From: Synechococcus sp. AG-679-B05
Lineage (GTDB): Bacteria; Cyanobacteriota; Cyanobacteriia; PCC-6307; Cyanobiaceae
Assembly: GCA_003210795.1 (NCBI GenBank)
Contig: QCUJ01000003.1
Location: 1 to 64,000, forward strand
Reading direction: 5' to 3'
Length of the DNA stretch: 64,000 nucleotides
The position numbers were made by a program, and so were the translations under genes. The notes below the pieces were generated by a model, which saw nothing but the letters and a program-made list of their open reading frames with translations, was not told the origin of the DNA and did not search any database. Below are positions 1-10,374 of this stretch, one piece after another (position 1 is the first letter of the stretch; every line of letters starts with the position of its first letter).

Positions 1-280
1 CACCAAGCAGATCGGCCTGGAGAGCAATCCGGTTGCGATCACGACAGGCCATCTGCAACACAGGCTCCAGGCCAGCGTCCTGAAGCAGGCGACAAACGGC
101 CAGGCTGCTCATGCGCATCACCGCCCGGCTGCCATCAGTGACGTTGACAGCATGAACACGTCGCTTGAGAAGGTCGCCCATCGCGAGGGCATTGGAGGGA
201 TCCCCACCCCTCGGAGGCATCACTTCAGCTGTGAAAATCTGTTGCCCAGACTCAATGGTGCGCTGGAGCGCCGTTGTCAA
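1..280 (-). CDS. metF: methylenetetrahydrofolate reductase, N-terminal part (runs off the window)
   Basis: Reverse strand reads (TTG)TTALQRTIESGQQIFTAEVMPPRGGDPSNALAMGDLLKRRVHAVNVTDGSRAVMRMSSLAVCRLLQDAGLEPVLQMACRDRNRIALQADLLG, typical of the MetF N-terminus. Not in the ORF track; start codon is inferred. Confidence 0.8.
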   Translation of the reverse strand, partial: MTTALQRTIESGQQIFTAEVMPPRGGDPSNALAMGDLLKRRVHAVNVTDGSRAVMRMSSLAVCRLLQDAGLEPVLQMACRDRNRIALQADLLG

Positions 281-364
281 ACCGTAACTCGTGAATCCGA
301 ATAACTATGCAGGATCGCTAGCCCAAATCAGCACTAAGCTTTGCGCAAAGGGGTGTTGCTACCC

Positions 365-643
365 ATGGCCACAGACGATCCAACAGATCCTCTGACCATC
401 GCACTCTCAGCTCGCGAGATTGAAATCATCGAGCTGGTGGCTGATGGGCTCACCAATCAGGAAATTGCCGACAAGCTGACCATCAGCAAGCGCACGGTCG
501 ACAACCACGTGAGCAACGTCTTTACCAAGACTGGATCAAAGAACAGGGTCGCCCTTCTCAACTGGGCTATGGATAACGGCAGAATCTGCCGTGACGGCTT
601 CAACTGCTGCGCCCTTCCAGAAAACGACTCCCCCGAATCCTGA
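365..643 (+). CDS. pedR: small LuxR/NarL-type HTH regulator, PedR/Ycf29-like
   Basis: LSAREIEIIELVADGLTNQEIADKLTISKRTVDNHVSNVFTKTGSKNRVALLNWAMDNGRI is a GerE HTH. No receiver domain, and a C-terminal NCC cysteine pair as in cyanobacterial PedR. Internal ATG preferred over the upstream start in the track. Confidence 0.8.
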   Translation: MATDDPTDPLTIALSAREIEIIELVADGLTNQEIADKLTISKRTVDNHVSNVFTKTGSKNRVALLNWAMDNGRICRDGFNCCALPENDSPES

Positions 644-785
644 AGGAGGTCACGACGGGCTCCGGCAGATCCTGCAGGGATCCTGAGGTCAGCGGGATCT
701 CGAAGAGGGCGGCATATTCCAGACAGGCATCAATGCTCCCGCCAGCGAAGCGGAGAAACCCTTGTCTGTCATAAAGGCCAACCAT
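600..785 (-). CDS. small conserved-looking hypothetical protein
   Basis: 61-aa ORF overlapping the 3' end of the pedR-like gene; plausible composition, no recognised domain. Confidence 0.4.
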   Translation of the reverse strand: MVGLYDRQGFLRFAGGSIDACLEYAALFEIPLTSGSLQDLPEPVVTSFRIRGSRFLEGRSS

Positions 786-846
786 CAGCGAACAAGGCTG
801 AAGCTTTGCTCAAATCTAAAGGAAATCAGCAGAAACTTCCAGGGGT

Positions 847-1464
847 TCAGAGGACCGCTTGGAACCCATTGAGATAGGGCATGTGCTCCATCAGAGCATC
901 CACCTGTGGACCGTTGTCGAGCAATTGGGATGTGGCGTCCCAGCGCCCGCTGCGGAGCATCTCGCCAGGGCCAGAATCCACTGCAACCTCCCAGCTCTCC
1001 TCCTCGGTCGACAGCTTCATCTCCTCGAGGTTCAGCGACCAGGAGCGAGAGGGATCGGCCTGAACCAGCGCTTGGATCGCCTTGATTTGATCCGGTGCCG
1101 CAGTCATGCAGGGGATCCCGAGAGCAAGGCAGTTTCCGAAAAAGATCTCGGCAAAGCTGACCCCCACCACGGCGCGGATTCCCCAGCGCATGAGCGCCTG
1201 AGGTGCGTGTTCCCGACTGGAGCCACAGCCAAAGTTTCCATTCACCATCAGGATCAACGCTCCCTGGAACCGAGCCTGATCAAAGGGATGCTCCCCATTC
1301 AGCTCCTTCCGGTCATCCGCAAAGACTTGATCTCCAAGGGCATCGAAACTGACGCACTTGAGGAAGCGGGCAGGAATGATCCTGTCGGTGTCGATGTCTT
1401 CACCAGCGACGACGAGAGCACGGCCTTCAACCAGCTGAATCGGCCCGGAAGGGAAGCTGGACAT
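847..1464 (-). CDS. leuD: 3-isopropylmalate dehydratase small subunit
   Basis: GEDIDTDRIIPARFLK...GNFGCGSSREHAPQAL. ATG at 1464 overlaps the leuC stop (TGATG); the longer ORF in the track starts inside leuC. Confidence 0.95.
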   Translation of the reverse strand: MSSFPSGPIQLVEGRALVVAGEDIDTDRIIPARFLKCVSFDALGDQVFADDRKELNGEHPFDQARFQGALILMVNGNFGCGSSREHAPQALMRWGIRAVVGVSFAEIFFGNCLALGIPCMTAAPDQIKAIQALVQADPSRSWSLNLEEMKLSTEEESWEVAVDSGPGEMLRSGRWDATSQLLDNGPQVDALMEHMPYLNGFQAVL

Positions 1465-2882
1465 CACAAATCCGGTTGAGTGGAGAGGGAGCGAACGTCG
1501 GTCACACGACCGTGAACAGCAGCAGCAGCCACCATGGCCGGGCTCATCAGCAGGGTGCGGCCACTGGCGGAGCCCTGACGGCCCTTGAAGTTGCGATTGC
1601 TGGAGCTTGCACTGATCTGACGCCCCTCCAGACGATCGGGATTCATCGCCAGGCACATGGAACAACCCGGCTCACGCCACTCGAAGCCTGCCGCCCGAAA
1701 CACCTGATCCAGCCCCTCCGCCTCCGCCGCCTTGGCCACCTGCTCAGAACCAGGCACCACAAAGGCCCTGATTCCATCTGCCACCTGACGACCTCGGGCG
1801 ACGGCAGCAGCAGCCCTCAGATCACTGAGACGACCATTTGTACAACTACCGATGAAGCACACATCCACCGGGACACCGGCGATGGGAGTTCCCGGTTGCA
1901 GATCCATATACCGATAAGCCTCTTCGGCCATTGGACGCTCACCAACCTCAAGGCTTTCAGGCATGGGGATGGATTCATCAATCCCCAGACCCTGCCCCGG
2001 TGTAATGCCCCAGGTCACCGTCGGAGCAATGGCTGATGCATTGAACACCACCTCATCGTCGACCACGGCATCCGCATCACTGGCCAAGGAGCTCCACCAG
2101 GCCACAGCACGATCCCAGTCCTCCCCCCTGGGGGCATGGACTCGGCCGTTGAGGTAGTCGAACGTCACCTGATCGGGGTTGACGTATCCACAGCGTGCGC
2201 CCCCCTCGATGGCCATGTTGCAGATTGTCATCCGCTCCTCCATCGACAGAACCTCAATGGCAGGGCCAGCGAATTCATAGGCATAACCAACACCGCCCTT
2301 AACCCCGAGCGTGCGAATCACATGGAGCACCAGATCCTTGGCGGAAACACCATCGGTGAGCTGGCCATTCACCTGGATTCGACGCACTTTCAGCTTGTTC
2401 ATTGCCAGGCTCTGACTCGCGAGAACATCACGCACCTGACTGGTGCCGATACCGAAAGCGATCGCACCGAACGCACCATGGGTGGAGGTGTGCGAGTCGC
2501 CACACGCCACGGTCATCCCTGGCTGAGTCAGACCCAGCTCTGGAGCGATCACATGCACAATTCCCTGTCGACCACTGCCCAGGCCGTTCAGCACAATGCC
2601 GTGTTGAGCACAGTTGCGTTCCAGGGTGCTGAGCATCTCCTCAGCCAAGGGATCTTCAAACGGGCGCTGCTGCGAAATGGTGGGGACGATGTGATCGACC
2701 GTGGCAACGGTTCGCTCCGGACAACGCACGGTCAGTCCTTTGTCCTTCAGGGCAGCAAAGGCCTGGGGGCTGGTGACTTCATGGATCAGATGCAGACCCA
2801 CGAACAACTGGGTGGATCCACCGGGAAGTTCCGTCACCCGATGCAGATCCCACACCTTGTCGTAAAGGGTGCCGGAACTCAA
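1464..2882 (-). CDS. leuC: 3-isopropylmalate dehydratase large subunit
   Basis: [36 protein letters not shown] and [10 protein letters not shown] motifs. Confidence 0.97.
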   Translation of the reverse strand: MSSGTLYDKVWDLHRVTELPGGSTQLFVGLHLIHEVTSPQAFAALKDKGLTVRCPERTVATVDHIVPTISQQRPFEDPLAEEMLSTLERNCAQHGIVLNGLGSGRQGIVHVIAPELGLTQPGMTVACGDSHTSTHGAFGAIAFGIGTSQVRDVLASQSLAMNKLKVRRIQVNGQLTDGVSAKDLVLHVIRTLGVKGGVGYAYEFAGPAIEVLSMEERMTICNMAIEGGARCGYVNPDQVTFDYLNGRVHAPRGEDWDRAVAWWSSLASDADAVVDDEVVFNASAIAPTVTWGITPGQGLGIDESIPMPESLEVGERPMAEEAYRYMDLQPGTPIAGVPVDVCFIGSCTNGRLSDLRAAAAVARGRQVADGIRAFVVPGSEQVAKAAEAEGLDQVFRAAGFEWREPGCSMCLAMNPDRLEGRQISASSSNRNFKGRQGSASGRTLLMSPAMVAAAAVHGRVTDVRSLSTQPDL

Positions 2883-2908
2883 CAGTCGCTCTGCGCAGAG
2901 GATTGACC

Positions 2909-4177
2909 CTAGGACTGAGCCAGCAAGCGCAAACGCAACAGATCAAGAGCACGAATCAGTGTGAGTTGCTGTATCGCCCCACGCCCGCGGCGTTCACCGA
3001 AACGAAGTGCTGCCGATTCACAGCCATCAGGCCCTGCCACAGCCACGTGAACCAGGCCAACGGGCTTCTGGGGGGTACCACCACCAGGGCCAGCGATGCC
3101 ACTCACAGCCACCCCCCAATCGGTCTCCAGCCGATCACGCACTCCTTCTGCCATGGCCCTGACCACCTCATCCGAGACGGCCCCATAAACTTCCAACAGA
3201 TCCAACGGAACACCCAGCTGACGCCGCTTGACCGCGTTGCTGTAGGCAATTACCCCACCGGCAAATGCCGCCGATGAACCTGGCACCGCGGTCAATGCTG
3301 CACCAATGCCACCCCCGGTGCAGGACTCCGCCACCGCCAGGGTCTGGTGATGGCGGCGCAAATGGTCCAAGACAACTGACGCCAGGCTGTCGTCATCACT
3401 GCCGTAGCAAAGCACTCCAGTGCGTTGACGCAGGTCCGCTTCCAAGGGGTGCAGCAATGCTTCTGCCTCGACTGAAGATGCTGCACAAGCGGTGAGCCGC
3501 AGTTTCACGTCGCCGAGGGATGCATAGGGCGCCACTGTTGGGTTGGAGCCCTCAAACAAATCAGCCACCTGCTCGGCAAGGTTCGATTCACCGATACCGC
3601 TGAACCGCAGCACCCGACTGACGAAAACGCCCACTGTCCCTCCATTCTGCTGCAGCCAAGGCTCAGCAGTCTCCTGAAACATCGCCCGCATCTCCGAAGG
3701 CACTCCCGGGAAAGTGAGGATTGTGAAACCAGGCTTCGGAGACCAGATCATCCCGGGGGCTGAACCGAGTGGGTTGGGCAGAACATCAGCCCCCTCTGGC
3801 AACGAGGCCTGACGACGGTTGCAAGGGGCTACGGGGCGTCCACCGCTGGACAACTTCGCCTGAATCTCCTGCCAAAGCTCCGGATGTTCCCGCAGCGGTG
3901 TGTCAAACGCGGCCGCCAGCGACTCCGTTGTGAGGTCATCGGGCGTTGGGCCAAGCCCTCCGGTGGTGATCAGAACACGACTGCGGGTCGCCGCCTCGCG
4001 CGCAGCCATTGCCAGTCGCTCCGAGTTATCGCCCACCACGGTCTGGCGGTAATGAGGCAATCCCAGAGCCGCGAGTCGTTGTGCAATCCAGCGTGCGTTG
4101 CCATTGAGGATGTCTCCGAGCAACAGCTCAGTACCCACACACAAAATCTCAACACCGGCCTCAGCCATGGGGATCAC
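2909..4177 (-). CDS. cinA: CinA family protein (competence/damage-inducible, nicotinamide-nucleotide amidase)
   Basis: [30 protein letters not shown]... and C-terminal [21 protein letters not shown]. Confidence 0.93.
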   Translation of the reverse strand: MIPMAEAGVEILCVGTELLLGDILNGNARWIAQRLAALGLPHYRQTVVGDNSERLAMAAREAATRSRVLITTGGLGPTPDDLTTESLAAAFDTPLREHPELWQEIQAKLSSGGRPVAPCNRRQASLPEGADVLPNPLGSAPGMIWSPKPGFTILTFPGVPSEMRAMFQETAEPWLQQNGGTVGVFVSRVLRFSGIGESNLAEQVADLFEGSNPTVAPYASLGDVKLRLTACAASSVEAEALLHPLEADLRQRTGVLCYGSDDDSLASVVLDHLRRHHQTLAVAESCTGGGIGAALTAVPGSSAAFAGGVIAYSNAVKRRQLGVPLDLLEVYGAVSDEVVRAMAEGVRDRLETDWGVAVSGIAGPGGGTPQKPVGLVHVAVAGPDGCESAALRFGERRGRGAIQQLTLIRALDLLRLRLLAQS

Positions 4178-5300
4178 GGATCGAAGCCGGGTCAGCCACG
4201 GCTGAAGGAGATGTCTGGCACAGAGCCCGTTCCGTCTGCAGTTGCCTGCGGCTGATCACAACCGTGGCCACCAGAATCGCTGTTGCCAGACCCAACCAGA
4301 GAAACCTCATCTCTGCATTGGCAACGACCAGGGCAAGCGCCGCCAGCCACTGGGTGAACACGTAGATCAAAAGAACCGTGCGTCGATGGCTGAAACCGGC
4401 TCGAAGCAACCGGTGGTGCAGATGGCGCCGGTCTGGATAGAACGGTGATCGGCCTTCCCGCAGACGGCCCATGATCACTGCAGACATATCGGCCAAAGGC
4501 AGCGAAAGAATCAACAAAGGCAACACGAGACTGACGGTTGTCAATCCTTTGGCTGGGCCAACAATGCTGACCGCCGCCAGCGTGAACCCAAGGAAGTAGG
4601 ACCCTCCATCGCCCATAAAGATCCGGGCCGGGTTGAAGTTATGGCGAAGGAAACCGAGACAACAACCAGCAAGTGCTGCGGCCAGGAAGCCAGCCGCAAC
4701 CTGATGCAACGAGAAGCTCACAGAAATCAGACCCACCGCAGCGATACCGGCAACGCCTGCAGCGAGACCATCCAGGCCATCCAGCCAGTTGATCGCATTG
4801 GTGATACCAACCAACCAAACCACGGTGGCCAACAGACTCAACCCATCACTGAGCACCAGAGCGGACCCTGAACTGTTCAACCAAGGCAGATCGATGGCTC
4901 CGATGCGGACTCCCTGGCTCCATATGATGCTGGCGACTGCGAACTGGCCAATCAATCTCGGCCAGGGAGAAAGCTCGAAGAGGTCGTCGGCGAACCCAAT
5001 GCAAAAAAAGCAGAGTGATCCGGCGAGCGTGCTCCAGATCAACTGATCACGCTCGGGAGCGAGCAGGCCAAATCCCCCAAGCACCCAGATAACCGTCAGG
5101 GCAAGGAGAAAGCCCAGCACCATCGCAATGCCGCCCAGACGCACCATTGGTCTGTCGTGCTGCTTGCGCGGATCAGGCTTGTCGGTAAGACCAAGGCTCA
5201 GGCCGAAACTTCGCACCATCGGAGCCAAGCCAGTGGTCACAACAGCAGCCGTACCAAAGCTCAGCGTGGCAACCGCTAGCGGGCTGGCAGCGAGATTCAC
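4161..5300 (-). CDS. MraY/WecA-type undecaprenyl-phosphate GlcNAc-1-phosphate transferase
   Basis: Multi-TM protein with [35 protein letters not shown] and [10 protein letters not shown] motifs. Confidence 0.9.
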   Translation of the reverse strand: MNLAASPLAVATLSFGTAAVVTTGLAPMVRSFGLSLGLTDKPDPRKQHDRPMVRLGGIAMVLGFLLALTVIWVLGGFGLLAPERDQLIWSTLAGSLCFFCIGFADDLFELSPWPRLIGQFAVASIIWSQGVRIGAIDLPWLNSSGSALVLSDGLSLLATVVWLVGITNAINWLDGLDGLAAGVAGIAAVGLISVSFSLHQVAAGFLAAALAGCCLGFLRHNFNPARIFMGDGGSYFLGFTLAAVSIVGPAKGLTTVSLVLPLLILSLPLADMSAVIMGRLREGRSPFYPDRRHLHHRLLRAGFSHRRTVLLIYVFTQWLAALALVVANAEMRFLWLGLATAILVATVVISRRQLQTERALCQTSPSAVADPASIRDPHG

Positions 5301-5391
5301 GCGGGCTCCGGGATCAGAACAGCCCTTTCGACAAGGGAATGTTCAGATCCTAGGAAGCTCGAACGATGGGAACCAACTTCTCTTGGTCCAG

Positions 5392-6693
5392 TCAGGCAAG
5401 CGCCGGTTCACGTGCATCCGCATAGAGGGGGAAGCGCTGGCAAAGCGACTCGACCCGTGCGAGGCAGAGCTGCTGAATCGCATCATCCTCGGGGTTGAGA
5501 ATGCGGTCAGCAATGACATCCGCGACCTCACGGAACGCATCAGCATCGAAGCCACGGGTGGTCAGTGCTGCTGTCCCCAGTCGAAGACCACTGGTGACGA
5601 AGGGGGATTCAGGATCAAAGGGAACCGTGTTCTTGTTCGCGGTGATGTGCACATCGCTAACGAGTAGATCGGCCACCTTGCCGGTCATTCCAATGCCACG
5701 AAGGTCCATCAGCACCACATGGTTGTCGGTGCCTCCACTCACAACATCGATGCCACGAGCGATCAATCGCTCCGCCAGAGCGCCTGCATTAGCGACCACC
5801 TGCTGGCTGTAGGCCTTGAAGGAGGGCTGCAACGCCTCGCCGAATGCCACAGCCTTGGCTGCGATCACGTGCTCAAGCGGTCCACCCTGGCTTCCGGGGA
5901 AAACCGCCTTGTCGAACTTCTTGGCGAACTCCGCATCACGGCAGAGGATGAGGCCACCTCGTGGACCTCGCAACGTCTTGTGCGTTGTCGTGGTCACCAC
6001 GTCGCAGTGGGGTACTGGGCTGGGATGCACTCCAGCTGCCACAAGGCCTGCGATGTGAGCCATATCCGCCAGCAGGTAGGCACCCACTTCATCTGCGATG
6101 GCGCGGAACGCCGCGAAATCAATCGTGCGCGGGTATGCGGAATAGCCGCAAACGATCAGTTTCGGCTTGTGCTCGACAGCAAGCTGACGGATCGCGTCCA
6201 TGTCCAGACGCTGGGTATCCCGATCAACTCCGTACTGAATGACGTTGAACCATTTGCCGCTGACATTGACGGGCGAACCATGGGTGAGATGTCCTCCATG
6301 GGAGAGGTCCAGACCCATGATTGTGTCGCCGGGCTGAAGCAGGGCAAGAAAAACTGCGAAGTTGGCCTGAGCGCCGCTGTGGGGTTGAACATTCGCCCAG
6401 GCAGCGCCGAAGAGTTCCTTCGCACGCTCAATCGCCAGTTCTTCGATGGCATCGACGTGTTCACAACCCCCGTAATAACGCTTACTGGGGAGACCCTCGG
6501 CGTATTTGTTCGTCAGCACGGAACCCTGAGCCTGCATGACGGCCCTAGATGCAAAGTTCTCAGAAGCAATGAGCTCGAGGTGCGTCTCCTGGCGTTGAAG
6601 CTCCTGCTCAATGAACCCCGCGATGGCTGGATCCGCTTGGGCTAATTCAGCATCGATGGAGCTGCCGGAGACCTGGCTCATTGGTTTTGACAA
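5392..6693 (-). CDS. glyA: serine hydroxymethyltransferase
   Basis: [42 protein letters not shown]...[14 protein letters not shown]. Confidence 0.98.
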   Translation of the reverse strand: MSKPMSQVSGSSIDAELAQADPAIAGFIEQELQRQETHLELIASENFASRAVMQAQGSVLTNKYAEGLPSKRYYGGCEHVDAIEELAIERAKELFGAAWANVQPHSGAQANFAVFLALLQPGDTIMGLDLSHGGHLTHGSPVNVSGKWFNVIQYGVDRDTQRLDMDAIRQLAVEHKPKLIVCGYSAYPRTIDFAAFRAIADEVGAYLLADMAHIAGLVAAGVHPSPVPHCDVVTTTTHKTLRGPRGGLILCRDAEFAKKFDKAVFPGSQGGPLEHVIAAKAVAFGEALQPSFKAYSQQVVANAGALAERLIARGIDVVSGGTDNHVVLMDLRGIGMTGKVADLLVSDVHITANKNTVPFDPESPFVTSGLRLGTAALTTRGFDADAFREVADVIADRILNPEDDAIQQLCLARVESLCQRFPLYADAREPALA

Positions 6694-6746
6694 TCGTGCG
6701 TGAGCTGAGGGTAAGAAATCGCTACGGCACTGGGTCCTGTTAAGAC

Positions 6747-6772
6747 AAAAAAAACTGCCCCGAAAGGCAGTT
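6747..6772 (-). terminator. intrinsic terminator downstream of tRNA-Arg
   Basis: Reverse strand AACTGCC-TTTCGG-GGCAGTT followed by a T run. Confidence 0.85.
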
Positions 6773-6777
6773 AACAG

Positions 6778-6851
6778 CGCGCCTGGAGAGATTCGAACTC
6801 CCGACCCTCTGATCCGTAGTCAGATGCTCTAATCCGCTGAGCTACAAGCGC
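6778..6851 (-). tRNA. tRNA-Arg (anticodon ACG)
   Basis: Reverse strand GCGCTTGTAGCTCAGCGGATTAGAGCATCTGACTACGGATCAGAGGGTCGGGAGTTCGAATCTCTCCAGGCGCG folds as a cloverleaf; GCGCTTG pairs with CAGGCGC; anticodon loop CTACGGA. Confidence 0.95.
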
Positions 6852-6944
6852 TGGCGTGAATCCATGAGACCCCATCGAGGGTCCCGGCGTCAACTCGAAC
6901 CCAACCCGCGCCAGGATTGAAACAGTTCCGAATCACTCTGAAAG

Positions 6945-7199
6945 ATGCCGATTCGCTGGTACGGACCCGCTGACAAAAATGATCCGACCTATTGCCATTT
7001 CGAGCGGATCGTCAACTTTTGCCTTCACGCAGGTGTTTTTGCCGCCATCAACAGCGGCATCTGGTTCCTGCAGGAGATGCGCCATCCCTTGGCCGATGGG
7101 ACCCTGCCATGGATCACTGGAAGCTGGCTGACTCTTCTAATCGGGCAGCTGATCAGCGTGATCATGCGGCGACCCAAAGCAGCGGAACCCGCAGATTGA
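6945..7199 (+). CDS. small membrane protein, conserved hypothetical
   Basis: 84 aa with two hydrophobic stretches (FCLHAGVFAAINSGIWFLQ, WLTLLIGQLISVIM). Confidence 0.75.
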   Translation: MPIRWYGPADKNDPTYCHFERIVNFCLHAGVFAAINSGIWFLQEMRHPLADGTLPWITGSWLTLLIGQLISVIMRRPKAAEPAD

Positions 7200-7233
7200 C
7201 GTCAGGATTGAGCCCAACCTTGCTGATCTGCTG

Positions 7234-7524
7234 ATGTCTCTGCCAGCTACCGAGCTGCAAGATTTGCAAAGTGCCCTCTCCGATCGCCTCTACATCCAGA
7301 TTTCTGGTTGGCATCTGTACTTGGGCGACGCCAACCTGGCGAAGGCCTTGGCGATCGAATGCAGCGCCAGAGTCAACGAAAGCGCGGCGGTGGCTGCACG
7401 CAAATCCCTTGAAGCCGTATCAGTTCCGATTGCAGGGGGGGCCAGTCAAATGCCGTTGGCACGATTGATACCTCCGGCCCAGCTGCGGGACCTTGAGGAG
7501 ATCCTGGAGCCGTACTGCCGATAA
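7234..7524 (+). CDS. conserved cyanobacterial protein, DUF3181-like
   Basis: 96 aa: LQDLQSALSDRLYIQISGWHLYLGDANLAKALAIECSAR...; family recalled from pattern, not searched. Confidence 0.7.
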   Translation: MSLPATELQDLQSALSDRLYIQISGWHLYLGDANLAKALAIECSARVNESAAVAARKSLEAVSVPIAGGASQMPLARLIPPAQLRDLEEILEPYCR

Positions 7525-7552
7525 AGTCGGAAACCGATCGCACGATCAAGAG

Positions 7553-7810
7553 GTGTTGATCATTGAGGTCACCAACGCCCGTGAGGTGGTTCGTCAACGC
7601 ATTGGTCGGTTGGGAGCACGGCTGATCGGCAAGGTCGTGGACCCCGAACAGCAGGTGGAGGAGGCGTTGATTCAAGAAATGGAAAACGCCTTTAAGGAAT
7701 TTGGTATCGAAGCCAAGATCACCTCGGTTTCAGGTCCCCAGACCATCGGCCGCGACAGGCTTGAGGTTCCCCTCCAGGTGAGAGCGATCAAAGAGGTAGA
7801 ACTCGACTGA
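7553..7810 (+). CDS. conserved cyanobacterial hypothetical protein
   Basis: LIIEVTNAREVVRQRIGRLGARLIGKVVDPEQQVEEALIQEMENAFKEFGIEAKI...; GTG/TTG start chosen over the longer ORF start. Confidence 0.7.
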   Translation: MLIIEVTNAREVVRQRIGRLGARLIGKVVDPEQQVEEALIQEMENAFKEFGIEAKITSVSGPQTIGRDRLEVPLQVRAIKEVELD

Positions 7811-7820
7811 ACCCTTGCCA

Positions 7821-9428
7821 TCAGCGCCTTCGCAGCCGGCGACGGAGAGCAGAGGCGATCTGGGTCACTTCAGGATTGCCAAAGGCTGTTCCAGCTCCCC
7901 AGTACACCAACAGTCCCAGGCTGGCCGGAACGGCGATCTGCCAGATCAAGCCCATCCAACCGGAAGGCCAGACCACCCATGCCATGAGGCTCCAGGACGC
8001 ACATGTGGCCAAACCTGTTGCCAGAGCAAGCCTTGCCGCATCAAGACCCCACTGCCGAAGGGGTAAACCCTCCAGCCTTCGCTGCAAAGTCAGAAGCAAA
8101 AGAAGGCAGGTGAGAACGTTGATCGCCACCGTGGCCAGCACCAGCCCCGGCGCTCCGAAGTTGAACGGAGACTGATTGCCCCAGGGCGTGGGACCACCGA
8201 CCAGCAGCCAATCGAACAGCACATTGAGACCGATCCCTGCCACTGAAAAACGGAACGGTGTTGTGCCATCGCCAAGGGCATAGAAGACCCGAACCAGAAC
8301 ATCTCTGCCGAGATAGGCCGGCATCCCAAGGCCATAGGCCATCAACAGGCCTGTCACCAGCCGCGCGGCATCGGCATCAAAAGCGCCCCGTTGGTACACG
8401 AGCGCAACGATGGGAGTCCCGAGCGCAATGAACAGACCACCCAGCGGCAACATCGACGCCGTGGACAACATCAAGCCCTGGCGGATGCGATGAATCAACT
8501 GAGGCCGATCCTTAGGCTGTGTGAGTCGAGCGAACGTGGGCAATAACGGCACCAGCAAAGCGTTGGAAATCAAGCCAAGCGGCGTCTGAACAAGCAGATT
8601 CGCGTAACCGAGACCAGCAGCGGCACCAGCGATCCCCGATGCAAAGAACAGATCGGTGAACACATTGATCTGGAGCATTCCAGAAGACAGGGTTGCCGGA
8701 CCCATCACGGCCCAAACCTCACGGACACCGGGATGCCGCCAATCCCAGACGAGTTGAAAGCGGGCCAGACCCTGACGCATCAATGCGGGCAACTGAATTA
8801 GCCACTGGAGGATGGCCCCCACCAGGGTGGCCGCCGCCAACATCACACCACCGGTCATGGCAGCAGCTGGGAGCGCGATCTCCCCACCGAGCTGCCACCA
8901 GAGCAGACCCACTCCAGTGATCATGGCCAGGCTGGACATCAGCGGTGATATCGCTGGAATCCAGAATTCGTCTGCCGCATTGAGCGAGCCGAAGCCAAGA
9001 CCGATCAAGCCGGCGAAGAGCGCCATCGGCGCCATCACTTGCAGCTGAACGACGGCGATGGCATGCAGCTCAGGGCTGAGACCTGGCCCAACAAGAGCGA
9101 TCAAAGGATCCGCTGCAAGCACGAGGATCACCGTCACCAGCAGCAGAAAGGCACTAACGCTGGTGTTCAAGGCCGCAAGGATGTGGGCTCCCTCGCGCTT
9201 GGGCCGGCGGCTGAGCACGCTGACCATGGCGCTGTGAAACGGCCCGTTGATTCCCCCGAGCAGGATCAACAGAAACCCAGGCAGTACATAGGCGTAGTTG
9301 TACGCGTCGTAAGCCGCGCCCACTCCAAATGCCGCAGCAATCACAAGCTGACGGAGGAGGCCGCCACATTTGCTGAAGAGGGTTCCGAGGGTGACCACCA
9401 GAGCGATCCCCTTGAGTGAACGCGCCAT
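7821..9428 (-). CDS. murJ: MurJ/MviN lipid II flippase family
   Basis: Multi-TM, GTLFSKCGGLLRQLVIAAAFGVGAAYDAYNYAYVLPGFLLILLGGINGPFHSAMV. Confidence 0.93.
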   Translation of the reverse strand: MARSLKGIALVVTLGTLFSKCGGLLRQLVIAAAFGVGAAYDAYNYAYVLPGFLLILLGGINGPFHSAMVSVLSRRPKREGAHILAALNTSVSAFLLLVTVILVLAADPLIALVGPGLSPELHAIAVVQLQVMAPMALFAGLIGLGFGSLNAADEFWIPAISPLMSSLAMITGVGLLWWQLGGEIALPAAAMTGGVMLAAATLVGAILQWLIQLPALMRQGLARFQLVWDWRHPGVREVWAVMGPATLSSGMLQINVFTDLFFASGIAGAAAGLGYANLLVQTPLGLISNALLVPLLPTFARLTQPKDRPQLIHRIRQGLMLSTASMLPLGGLFIALGTPIVALVYQRGAFDADAARLVTGLLMAYGLGMPAYLGRDVLVRVFYALGDGTTPFRFSVAGIGLNVLFDWLLVGGPTPWGNQSPFNFGAPGLVLATVAINVLTCLLLLLTLQRRLEGLPLRQWGLDAARLALATGLATCASWSLMAWVVWPSGWMGLIWQIAVPASLGLLVYWGAGTAFGNPEVTQIASALRRRLRRR

Positions 9429-9498
9429 CGCGGCTCAACAACTTGGCCGCATTGTGGGGGCGGCGGCAGTGGACCATGGACATCCCCTGGCCTCCGCC

Positions 9499-10263
9499 AT
9501 GACCGGTTGTCCTGCCCTTGGAACTGCGCTGCTCGAGTTCGAGCCCCTTCAGGAAGGGGTGCTGATCAAGCGCTACAAGCGTTTTCTGGCGGACGTGGAG
9601 CTGGCCAATGGCGAAACGGTCACAGCCCATTGCGCCAACACCGGCCCGATGACTGGGGTTCTGATACCAGGGCAGCGCGTGCGTCTCCGCCATGCCCCCT
9701 CCCCAAAACGCAAGCTGGCCTGGACGTGGGAGCAGGCGGAAGTTCCGGGGACCAATGGCGAGCCCTGCTGGGTGGGCATCAACACCGCTTTGCCCAACAG
9801 GCTGATCAAGGCAACGATTGAAGCGGGATGCCTGGTGGAACCGCTGGGCCCCATCGCGTCAATCCGGGCGGAGGTGACCTACGGAACCAACAGAAGGAGC
9901 CGCATCGACCTGTTGCTGACTCCAGCGGACGACAACACCGACCAGCGACCGATTTATCTGGAGGTCAAAAACACCACCTGGACCAATGGACACACGGCTC
10001 TGTTCCCGGACACCGTCACCGAACGTGGCCAGAAACACCTGGTGGAACTGATGGGGATGCTGCCTGATTCCCGGGCGGTTCTGGTGCCCTGTCTCAGCCG
10101 CCCGGATGTACTTGACTTTGCACCGGGGGATCGGGCCGACCCGCGCTACGGCACGCTGTTCCGGGAAGCCGTGGCAGCCGGAGTGGAAATTCTGCCCTGC
10201 TGCTTTGGTTTCAACGCGAACAAAATCAGCTGGCAAGGGCGACGGCCACTGGCAAAGATTTGA
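9499..10263 (+). CDS. sfsA: SfsA family DNA-binding/sugar fermentation stimulation protein
   Basis: FLADVELANGETVTAHCANTGPMTGVL...YLEVKNTTW...FPDTVTERGQKHLVEL. Confidence 0.95.
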   Translation: MTGCPALGTALLEFEPLQEGVLIKRYKRFLADVELANGETVTAHCANTGPMTGVLIPGQRVRLRHAPSPKRKLAWTWEQAEVPGTNGEPCWVGINTALPNRLIKATIEAGCLVEPLGPIASIRAEVTYGTNRRSRIDLLLTPADDNTDQRPIYLEVKNTTWTNGHTALFPDTVTERGQKHLVELMGMLPDSRAVLVPCLSRPDVLDFAPGDRADPRYGTLFREAVAAGVEILPCCFGFNANKISWQGRRPLAKI

Positions 10264-10374
10264 TTTTGGTATCCAAACGAACACTTGAGCTGCACACTGC
10301 AGGCCACCGTTGGAGCCGTCGGTCTTTGTGCACTTTGTGCATAAGACCTCAACAGCAGCTCTGCTCTCTCATTC

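Noticed and set aside
859-1479. 206-aa plus-strand ORF
   Set aside because: Antisense shadow of leuD; no protein-like domain. The same applies to many long antisense ORFs in this GC-rich sequence (e.g. 1476-2036, 2136-2906, 5719-6645, 34856-35338, 55457-56365).
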